Origin: a virus
Direction: 5' to 3' (one strand)
Virus record (IMG/VR): IMGVR_UViG_3300025000_000274
Coordinates: 1-35,204 of that record
DNA length: 35,204 nucleotides
A model generated the notes under the pieces. The model worked only from the letters and a program-made list of their open reading frames with translations. It had not been told where the DNA came from and did no database searches. The position numbers were made by a program, and so were the translations under genes. Shown piece by piece: positions 16,365-24,100 of the stretch (within the stretch, counting starts at the first letter, position 1; each line of letters begins with the position of its first letter).

Positions 16365-16910
16365 ATGAGAGAAGTTACAGTTCAACAAATGTTAGGTTTA
16401 ATTAGTTTATCATTTCAAGGTAAGCAAATTGAAGTTGATCTTAGCCCTATTCAATCGTCAAATACCTATCATTGGTTTAAGGCAGAATTATTAAGGGATA
16501 TGATTGTGTTTAGTGATATGGATAATAATCATCCACAGGAGCTTCGATTCTATTCTGAGGATGTAATTGAAATAGATTATGTAGAAGGCGAGAATGTGTT
16601 TCAGAGCGTCTTTACGATAAATATGAAGGATAACACTCAAATTCAAATCTGTGTCTATGAAGAGCCTGTGAGATGCTTTAAATGCGGTTTAATTTTGAAT
16701 GAAGGTCGTAGGAATACAGTTTGGGAAGTAAATTCTAGTGGAGGATATGGCAGTCATTTCGATTCTGAGAGGGTTTGTGTGAAGATATGTGATGATTGTA
16801 TGTATGAGTTTATTTATGGTGAGAAGTTTGTTGATTTGGAAGGTTGTCTGGATGGAAGTTGTGAGGGGAATTGTGATGGTTTAGAGGTTGAGTTGAAAGT
16901 TTTGCATTGA
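16365..16910 (+). CDS. hypothetical cysteine-rich protein, zinc-ribbon-like
   Basis: The product is 181 residues, ATG after GTAGAGGGGAT. The N-terminal ~100 residues are a beta-rich region (ELRFYSEDVIEIDYVEGENV...TINMKDNTQIQICVYEE). Residues ~101-145 carry CFKCG and, ~38 residues later, CDDC, a probable zinc-ribbon. The C-terminal tail adds three cysteines (CLDGSCEGNC). No enzyme family is recognised. It has its own promoter and a terminator, making a single-gene transcript. A protein- or nucleic-acid-binding role is plausible from the zinc site. Confidence 0.55.
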   Translation: MREVTVQQMLGLISLSFQGKQIEVDLSPIQSSNTYHWFKAELLRDMIVFSDMDNNHPQELRFYSEDVIEIDYVEGENVFQSVFTINMKDNTQIQICVYEEPVRCFKCGLILNEGRRNTVWEVNSSGGYGSHFDSERVCVKICDDCMYEFIYGEKFVDLEGCLDGSCEGNCDGLEVELKVLH

Positions 16911-16945
16911 TTTATAGATTGTGATTATTATGGTTTGATGTTTAT

Positions 16946-16970
16946 GGGGAGTAAACTCTCCCCTCTTTTT
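16946..16970 (+). terminator. terminator of the cysteine-rich gene
   Basis: GGGGAG (16946-16951) pairs with CTCCCC (16958-16963), followed by TCTTTTT. Confidence 0.75.
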
Positions 16971-17032
16971 AAATATCATTATTTAATTTCATTACACTTT
17001 ATGGTAAAATGTGTATGAAAGAGGGTGCTGTA

Positions 17033-17230
17033 TTGTTAAGAACAAGAACACCAAAAAAGAATATTCGCCGTAAGAAAGTGAGGTGTGAATCACTAGTGAA
17101 ATATGAGTATAAGAAACCAATGACTTGCATTAATACAATGAGAGACATAATTCAATCTTCAATGAAAGAAAAAGGAATTACTCCAGAGCAAGCAAGGAAG
17201 TCCATTGGAATTAAAAGATATGAAAAATAA
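17033..17230 (+). CDS. small basic protein upstream of the PIN gene
   Basis: The start is a TTG at 17033, preceded by AGAGGGTG (17019-17026); an in-frame ATG at 17009 sits on top of a TAAAAT -10 box. The product is about 65 residues, with a very basic N-terminus (RTRTPKKNIRRKKVR) and a C-terminal helical segment (MRDIIQSSMKEKGITPEQARKSI). Its stop overlaps the next start (ATGAAAAATAA) by eleven bases. This tight coupling to a PIN nuclease resembles a toxin-antitoxin operon, with this gene in the antitoxin position; the protein itself does not match a familiar antitoxin. Confidence 0.55.
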   Translation: MLRTRTPKKNIRRKKVRCESLVKYEYKKPMTCINTMRDIIQSSMKEKGITPEQARKSIGIKRYEK

Positions 17231-17690
17231 ACGAAAAATACGTCCAAGGGTAGTTATAGATACTAATATATTCTTAAACTCTTGGATAGATGGTATGGGC
17301 AGTTGCAATTATATCTTAAAACTTATTTCTATTAATAGACTAAGATTATTATTTTCACAAGATACTATTGGTGAGTTTATGTATGTAGCAAAAAACTATT
17401 GTATATCAAATATGAGTAGTGATAAGTCTAGAATCCCATTTATGCAAAATTTAGCTGAGATGTTTTATTTGGCAACATCAGTTGATACTTCAGAAACATT
17501 GTGTCCAAAAATTAATGATATTTATGACGAAATGTTTCGGAAGTGTGCAATTGAGGGAAAAGCTAATTATCTTATCAGCAATGATTTTAGAAGTGGTATG
17601 CACGTATTAGAGATGAATGATAAAAATGATATTAAGATAGTTAGTTCTCAGGAATTTATTAAAATGTATGAAGAGTTGTTAGTTGGGTAG
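17220..17690 (+). CDS. PIN-domain protein (VapC/PIN_3-like)
   Basis: The product is 156 residues, starting at ATG 17220 inside the end of the previous gene. It matches the PIN fold: Asp14 in VVIDTNIF, Glu52 in DTIGEFM, Asp100/Asp103 region (KINDIYDEMFRKCA) and Asp122 in ANYLISND. These acidic residues bind metal in RNases of this family, such as VapC-type toxins and their non-toxin relatives. The gene is last in a two-gene unit followed by a terminator (17734). RNA cleavage activity is a family inference; the substrate is not known. Confidence 0.7.
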   Translation: MKNKRKIRPRVVIDTNIFLNSWIDGMGSCNYILKLISINRLRLLFSQDTIGEFMYVAKNYCISNMSSDKSRIPFMQNLAEMFYLATSVDTSETLCPKINDIYDEMFRKCAIEGKANYLISNDFRSGMHVLEMNDKNDIKIVSSQEFIKMYEELLVG

Positions 17691-17733
17691 GAATTTATTT
17701 AGAAAAAATATTAAATATTTTAAATATTTAGAG

Positions 17734-17766
17734 AAGAATCCACTGATTTTTGTGGATTCTTTTTGT
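17734..17766 (+). terminator. terminator after the PIN gene
   Basis: AAGAATCCAC (17734-17743) pairs perfectly with GTGGATTCTT (17752-17761), followed by TTTTG. Confidence 0.85.
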
Positions 17767-17794
17767 ATTGTATGGAAATTTAATTAGATAGTTT

Positions 17795-17890
17795 TAGCAA
17801 ATTATTGGACGCTTTAGTTTGCTATTAAATAAGCAACATCAGTTTAGCTAACTGTAGAAGGGAATACGCTCCTCCCTTCTTTTTTGTTGC
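17795..17890 (+). ncRNA. structured leader, three-way-junction-like
   Basis: TAGCAAA (17795-17801) pairs with TTTGCTA (17818-17824). GCAAC (17833-17837) pairs with GTTGC (17886-17890) and encloses two hairpins: CAGTT with AACTG (17840-17854), and GAAGGG (17857-17862) with CCCTTC (17874-17879). It lies upstream of the third homing-nuclease-like gene, like elements A and B lie upstream of theirs, but the sequence is different. Confidence 0.4.
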
Positions 17891-17967
17891 CTTTTTATAA
17901 TGTTTTGGTTTGGAGTGTGGGGCTTGGTAGGGGTAAGAATATAAAAATTGAAGGAGTGTGTTTATTA

Positions 17968-19575
17968 ATGGGAAATCAACACAAGGAATGGACAAAGGAA
18001 GAAATAATTAAAGCAATACAGGACTTTTATAGTAAAAATGGAAAGACGCCAAGAAGCAATGAATTTTTAGGTAAAAATGGCTTACCTTCATATGCCCATA
18101 CACTAAAAATACTAAATTACAGGTTTATAGAAGATGTATTTAGTCTATGTAATTTAGAGCGTACTGAAGCAGACGTAGCAAACAAAATAGATAAACAATG
18201 GGGATTAAATAAACTTATTGAACACTTCAACACATATAATAAAATACCAACTAGAGAAGAATTTAAAAAATACAATCTTACTCCTGCTCATGGATGGTAT
18301 GGTAAAAATTTTGGCAGTTATGAAAATGCTTGTTTTGAAGCAGGACTTGTGGATAAACCACTTACTGAAAAAGAAAGAATTAGTATTGCTTTAGATGAGT
18401 TAGAAATATTAGCAGATAAATTAAACAGATGTCCTACTGTGTTTGAATATGAAAATATCAAGCATAAAGGATATCAGAGACGAGATTTAGAAAAACATAT
18501 AAATATGAAATATAATGATATTTGTAAAAAATATATACCAAAGTATCAAGTTAATTCTAACAAGGATATATCAAAGGAAACAATATTAAAAGATATGAGT
18601 GATATGTTGATTAATAATGGTGGAGCTATGACATATGATGATATGAAAGATAAAGGACTACCTTATTCTCAGTCTATTTTTGATTCTAAATGTAATATGC
18701 TGTTTAATGAAATTATTTTACATTTAGGATATACACCTATTGGTACTACAACTTCAGTAAGAGAAGAAGAAACAATGTTAAATGATTTTAATAATTTGTT
18801 TATAAAATTAAAACGAGTACCATATACAAGGGATTTAGACGGAATCGGAATTGCTAGTTCTTCTACATATCTTAGTCATTTCGGATCAGTAGAAAACATA
18901 TGCAAATTGTTGAATATTGATTATACTAAATATTATAAGGGTACAGGAGCAGGAAAAATATGTTTTGATAAAAATGGTGGAAAATGTAGGTCTTTTATGG
19001 AATGTGTAATAAGTAATTATTATATTGATAATGGTTTGATCTTTGACAAAGAAACATCTTATGATGAATTTTTTGTCAAAGACACTAGAAGATTTGATTG
19101 GAAATTATCTATTAATGGAAATAATTTTTATGTAGAATATTGTGGCATGTACTACCCAAATAAAATGAATAGCGATATGAATATTGCTTATGTTAAAAAG
19201 ATTAATAGTAAAATAAAAGACTTAAAAGATAGTGGAAATTATGATAAGTGTCTTTTTATTTTTCCTGATGATATAAAAACAAAAACATTAAAAGAGATAT
19301 TCGAACCATTTCTTGGAATTGAATTGTTGGACATTACAAATACATATAAAATAAATACTGTAGAGTATTTCACAAAAACGTCTGAAGAACTCTTAGATAT
19401 TATAATGAAATATAGTACAAATACCAATATATTACCAAGCACTTCAATAATTTCAAGTAAAGAGGGAGGTGCTTATAATGAAATTAGGAAAAGGTTTAAG
19501 ACATATAATAACTTTGCTCTGCATTTCGGGATGACAACAATGTGTCCACCTAACAGAAAATTGTTTCTAATGTAA
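17968..19575 (+). CDS. repeat-type homing nuclease with PD-(D/E)XK-like domain, third copy of this kind
   Basis: The product is 535 residues. I chose ATG 17968 because AAGGAGTG lies just upstream; an in-frame TTG at 17884 lies inside the structured leader. Homing-endonuclease-associated repeats are visible, with (K)NFGSYENACFEAGL and (S)HFGSVENICKLLNI-type motifs and a last one after the catalytic region (KRFKTYNNFALHFGM). The nuclease part reads RRFDWKLSINGNNFYVEYCG, with Asp and Glu as likely metal ligands, in the same order as in the genes at 1000 and 5805. Overall identity to those two looks low, which points to separate acquisitions. The next gene (tail chaperone-like) begins 34 bases downstream, so this gene sits at the junction between accessory and tail blocks. 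Confidence 0.6.
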   Translation: MGNQHKEWTKEEIIKAIQDFYSKNGKTPRSNEFLGKNGLPSYAHTLKILNYRFIEDVFSLCNLERTEADVANKIDKQWGLNKLIEHFNTYNKIPTREEFKKYNLTPAHGWYGKNFGSYENACFEAGLVDKPLTEKERISIALDELEILADKLNRCPTVFEYENIKHKGYQRRDLEKHINMKYNDICKKYIPKYQVNSNKDISKETILKDMSDMLINNGGAMTYDDMKDKGLPYSQSIFDSKCNMLFNEIILHLGYTPIGTTTSVREEETMLNDFNNLFIKLKRVPYTRDLDGIGIASSSTYLSHFGSVENICKLLNIDYTKYYKGTGAGKICFDKNGGKCRSFMECVISNYYIDNGLIFDKETSYDEFFVKDTRRFDWKLSINGNNFYVEYCGMYYPNKMNSDMNIAYVKKINSKIKDLKDSGNYDKCLFIFPDDIKTKTLKEIFEPFLGIELLDITNTYKINTVEYFTKTSEELLDIIMKYSTNTNILPSTSIISSKEGGAYNEIRKRFKTYNNFALHFGMTTMCPPNRKLFLM

Positions 19576-19609
19576 TCAATCAATAAAATTATGAAAGAAG
19601 GAAATAAAA

Positions 19610-20113
19610 ATGGCAAACAATAAAAAACTTACTCTCAGTGCTGTTCACAAGGAAAACTCAAAATTTAATGAGAAAACAGTAGTTCCTCTTATGGATGGGA
19701 AATATGAAATGGTAGTAAATAAATATTTTAAAAAAACTGATATACCTAAATTAATAGGTGAATATATGTCAATTAATGAACAACTAAAAGAAAGTGGAAC
19801 AAGTATTGATGAATATACTGATAGCATTTATTTGTTCCATATTTTAATTGTTAAGTTTATGACTAATATACCTCTTCCAGAAGATGCTGTAAGTTTAATT
19901 GCTTATATATATGAATTAATCAACCTCAATTTACTGAACGAAATTATTGATGCCTTACCGAAGGAAGAAGTTGATAAGGCGAGTGGTTGGATAAAAGAAG
20001 TATTACAAAAGATGCCAGAAGTAACCCCACAGATTATGGAGATGATTGTAAATAAAATGAATGCAGAACAAATAATTGATATAAATGATAATTCAGATAG
20101 TACGATCATTTAA
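19610..20113 (+). CDS. tail assembly chaperone-like protein
   Basis: The product is 167 residues, ATG after AGAAGGAAA. It is acidic and mostly helical, with a central LIVKFMTNIPLPEDAVSL and a C-terminal helical stretch (GWIKEVLQKMPEVTPQIMEM). Its position, two genes before the tape measure gene, and its size match tail assembly chaperones (G-like proteins) of siphoviruses. I see no clear slippery sequence and no downstream T-like extension, so a programmed frameshift product is not supported. Confidence 0.5.
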   Translation: MANNKKLTLSAVHKENSKFNEKTVVPLMDGKYEMVVNKYFKKTDIPKLIGEYMSINEQLKESGTSIDEYTDSIYLFHILIVKFMTNIPLPEDAVSLIAYIYELINLNLLNEIIDALPKEEVDKASGWIKEVLQKMPEVTPQIMEMIVNKMNAEQIIDINDNSDSTII

Positions 20114-20129
20114 ATATTGATATCATTTG

Positions 20130-20164
20130 AGAGTAACTAATTTATATTTGTTGCTCTCCTTATT
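20130..20164 (+). terminator. hairpin between tail genes
   Basis: GAGAGTAAC (20130-20138) pairs with GTTGCTCTC (20150-20158), one G-T pair, followed by CTTATTTAC. It may attenuate rather than stop transcription into the following tail genes. Confidence 0.55.
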
Positions 20165-20196
20165 TACAATAAGTGGTTTTTAAGGAGTGGTTTAAT

Positions 20197-20685
20197 ATGT
20201 CTATTTCAGGAGCAATTGATAATTTATTAAAGTCAAGTAGTTTTCTTAATCAATTAAAGGCAATTCAAGCGATTGCGGTAAGTGAATTGCAACAGGCTGT
20301 AAATGAAACAATATATGCTCTTCCAGCATCTCCAAATTATGAAAGAAGTTTTTCTCTACTCAATTCAATAACCGCAGGAGATTTAATTGTTACATCAACT
20401 TCAATCCAATTTAAAGTATATTTTGACCATGAGAAAATGAGGCATACGTCTCTATTTGGATCTACTAAATTGGGTATTGCCAAAGGAGCTTATGTTGATA
20501 TTGAAGATTGGATGAATGATGGTTTTTCGTGGGGAGGAGTTTGGGAAGGAGTCAATGACAGATTCCATGATAGAAGTGCGTCTCATTTTATGGAAAAAGC
20601 AATTGTAAAAATACAGGCAGATATAGTTGCAAGAGTTAAAACAGCAATTAACATAGAGGTTAGAAAATTAAATAGGTTCAAGTAA
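20197..20685 (+). CDS. phage tail-completion-like protein
   Basis: The product is 162 residues; ATG 20197 is preferred because TAAGGAG lies nine bases upstream, while GTG 20173 overlaps no RBS. Helices at both ends flank a strand-rich centre (SITAGDLIVTSTSIQFKVYF). The C-terminal HFMEKAIVKIQADIVARVKT resembles the C-terminal helix of HK97 gp10-like minor tail or tail-completion proteins. The gene precedes a small membrane protein and the tape measure gene. The family call is by pattern, so moderate. Confidence 0.45.
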   Translation: MSISGAIDNLLKSSSFLNQLKAIQAIAVSELQQAVNETIYALPASPNYERSFSLLNSITAGDLIVTSTSIQFKVYFDHEKMRHTSLFGSTKLGIAKGAYVDIEDWMNDGFSWGGVWEGVNDRFHDRSASHFMEKAIVKIQADIVARVKTAINIEVRKLNRFK

Positions 20686-20752
20686 ATTTATTTGTATTTA
20701 GTGATGTAATATCATATACTATAAATAGTAATAATTTGCAGGATGTGAGACA

Positions 20753-20995
20753 ATGCAAAAATCAAAAATTCATGTGGGTGATATTTTTGGTGGATTAGTA
20801 ATACTTTTTGTAATTTATTTTATGGTATCTCAACTATATACTAACATTCAAAAAAATTCTAATCAAAGTAAATTACAAAAATATTACAATTCAAATCCCA
20901 ACAATTATATGCAAGATATGGAAGATCAAGAGAAAATTCAAGATTTAAAGAAAAACATTCAAAGTAAATTTGAAGAACAGAAATTATATCAATAA
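20753..20995 (+). CDS. small single-pass membrane protein
   Basis: The product is 80 residues, with AGGATGTGAG before the ATG. One transmembrane segment spans about residues 11-31 (FGGLVILFVIYFMVSQLY), followed by a hydrophilic Gln/Asn/Lys-rich tail likely to form a coiled coil. No family is recognised. It is directly upstream of the tape measure gene and its leader hairpin. A role in membrane association of tail assembly or superinfection control would be speculative. Confidence 0.55.
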   Translation: MQKSKIHVGDIFGGLVILFVIYFMVSQLYTNIQKNSNQSKLQKYYNSNPNNYMQDMEDQEKIQDLKKNIQSKFEEQKLYQ

Positions 20996-21008
20996 AGTAA
21001 ATCATTTT

Positions 21009-21095
21009 ACCTCTCATTATGGGGGGTATTTTATTTGCCCTATTCTTGTGTATAGGGTTTATTTACTATCCCATAAAACTAAAAACGAGAGGTGG
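21009..21095 (+). promoter_or_regulatory. leader structure burying the tape measure RBS
   Basis: ACCTCTC (21009-21015) can pair with GAGAGGT (21087-21093), which is the ribosome binding site of the tape measure gene. TTATGGG (21017-21023) pairs with CCCATAA (21070-21076), stacking on it, and CCCTAT (21038-21043) pairs with ATAGGG (21052-21057) inside. The start codon is at 21103. Translation could therefore need unfolding by coupled transcription or a protein. Confidence 0.55.
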
Positions 21096-21102
21096 TTAAA
21101 CT

Positions 21103-24100
21103 ATGGCAGATGATTTTTCAGGTATTCTTATAAAAATAGATATTGCAAATTCACAAAAAATAATTAATACACAAATGACGGAAATTCAAAATTGGTTTAA
21201 GAATAACCATAATTTAAAAATAGATTTAAACATTAGTGATAGTGCATTAAAAGGATTAGAAAAACTAGGTAAAGAATTTGGAAATACAACGAATGGAATT
21301 CGTAGTGGTTGGAAAGATATTACCAGAGATATAGAAAAATTAAACAATATAAAAAACATAAAAATAGATATGGTTGAAAAAGATGGTATTTCAAAAGCGG
21401 TACAAAAAGTAGGGGAACTTAAAACTGCTACAGGTCAAACTGTTCAAATTACTCAAAAATTAGTTAATGTGCATGATGATGCAGGTAAGATTATTGGCGA
21501 AAAATGGGTAGAATCAACTAGAAAAATAAAAAAATTAAATCAAGATACTATAAATAAAATGGGTCAAGATTTATCTAAGTTTAAAGCAGAATTCCAAAAT
21601 AATGTTTTAAAATTAGATGGGAGCAAGTCAAACTCTTTTGTAAGTAACAATGATCTTAAAACATTAAGAGAATTAAAAGCAGAACTTGGTGGTATGGACA
21701 TACGGAATTTCAATGTACCTCAAGACTTAAAAGCTAAATTAGACGAGATCAAATCTTCTTTTGATAAAATTAAAATATCTGCTGATAATGCAATGAAAGC
21801 AACTAAATCTTTAGGTACTGGTAATACAGGAACAAGTACAGAAACGATAAACAAGATATCAATAGAAATAGAAAATTTAATTAAACAGTATAAAGCTGCA
21901 AATATTAGTGCAAAAGAATTTATGGATACAGGTATTAAATTAGCAGGTAATACAGACATTGATCAAAGAATTAAATTATTAAATGTTTTAAAAACTGCCC
22001 AAAAAGAATATGATTCAGTAATTAATCAAGAAAGTAAAACAAATAGTAGTATTTCTAATAATGTTTACGCACAACAAAAACAAGCATTAGAAGGCGTTTA
22101 TTCACTTTTAAAACAGAAAATGGACGCAGAAAAGAAAGGTCAAACAGAGTTAACTGCCCAATTGCAAGAACAATTGAAAATTGAAGGACAAAAATATGCT
22201 CTTGCTACTAAGAATATTAAATCAGGAGGATTAACGGATTCTTCAAGAGAGATTGAATTATTAAATACAAAACTTTCCTTACAAACTGAATATAATAATA
22301 GAAAAACTAAAGAAATTGATATTACACGCCAAAACAATCAAAATAATGCATATACACAATTAGAGCAATCTCTAAAAAATATATTAGACTTATCTGGAAA
22401 AAGGATTGATGCCGAAAAAAGAGAACATATTGAATTAACATCTCAATTGCAAGAGCAAATTAGGTTAGAGGGTCAAAAATATGCTGTAGCTAGACAAGAT
22501 ATTAGGTCAAGTGGATTATCCGATTCTTCTAGAGAAGTAGAATTCTTAAATTTAAAAAATACACTTCAAACTGAATATAATAATAAAAAAATCAGAGAAG
22601 GAGATATTTCTCGCCAAAACGCTCTAGATAATCAACATTGGTTAAGTATTCAACAACAAGATTTTGCATCTCAAACTACGAAATTTGCACAACAAAAATC
22701 AGGGTTGTATAATACGTCTGAATTCGAGAGACTTCAAAGAGAAATGGCATCTCTAACACCCACTACAGATAATGTTAGACAAAAAGTAGATAATCTAAAG
22801 GCATCATTTAGAAGTTTAGATGCTGAAGCAGTTTCTAATGGTTTAAATAATGCTAATAAATCAGCAATGTCTTTTGGAGAGTCAATTCAAGTCGCGGCTT
22901 ATAAAATGGGAATTTGGTTAGGGGTTGGAAATTTAATTTTTGGGGTAATTTCCCAATTAAAACAAAGTTTGGTATTTTTGTCAGATATGAACCAAGGATT
23001 CACTAATATGAGTCTTGAGATGACAGATGTAAACTTAAACTTTAATGAAATTACTCAATCGGCAAATAATTATGCTATAGCGATGGGAACAACTACAACT
23101 GCAGTAATGAGAGGTTTAGAAGTATTTTCGACTTATAATAGTACCCTTGAGGAGTCTATCAAAAAGACGCAAGCAGCAGCAATTATGTCGAATATCACAG
23201 GGCAATCTATGACGGATAGTGCCGATCAATTAATGGGTACTCTTGCCCAATATAGATTAGGAGCAGAAGATGCGTTAGGTATTGTAGATACTATAGCATC
23301 TGTTGCCAGAAACTTACAAGTTGACTTTCCCAAGGCTGTTTCTGAGATTTCTAACGGTATGCGTACTGTCGGGGCGGTAAGTGCGGAAGCTGGAGTTTCT
23401 GTGCAGGAATTGTCGGGAATGCTCGGAACCCTTGTCGAAACAACTCGAAGATCGGGGAGTCAGGTCGCAAATGGTCTAAAAATGATATTTTCTAGACTTG
23501 GAAATGTTGGTGAAGATACTAATCCTGAAGAATTTGTAAGAATAGAAAAGTCATTATATAATATTGGCATAACAATGAAAGATTCCGCTACTTCCATTAA
23601 ACCAGCATCAGTTTTACTTCGGGAAATTGCTTCACGTTGGTCGACATTAAATGACATAGAACGACAAGCAACGGCTACCGCAGTTAGTTCAATTTTCCAG
23701 AGAAATATTTTCGTTAGTTTAATGCAAAATTATGACAAAGTTCTACAAAATACAACATCTGCAACCGATGCAAATGGAGTGGCTTTACAAAAACAAGATA
23801 TTTATATGAAATCTTTAAAAGCCCATACATCGGAATTTGTTGCCAGTCTACAAGGGTTATATTTATCAATGGCAAATCAAGATACCCTTAAAGGGTTGGT
23901 AGATACTGGAACAGGTATAGTAAATGTATTTTCAAACCTTTCAAGTGTTTTGGGTACAATTCCTGTATTGTTAGGAACTGCTGTTGTTGGTATAGGGTTA
24001 TTTTCCAGTAAATTCCGTGAAGGAGTTATGGGCTCTGTAGGATATCTTAAAGTTTTACAAATGGAAATGGTTAAAACAAATTCAACGTCGGTTATTGGAT

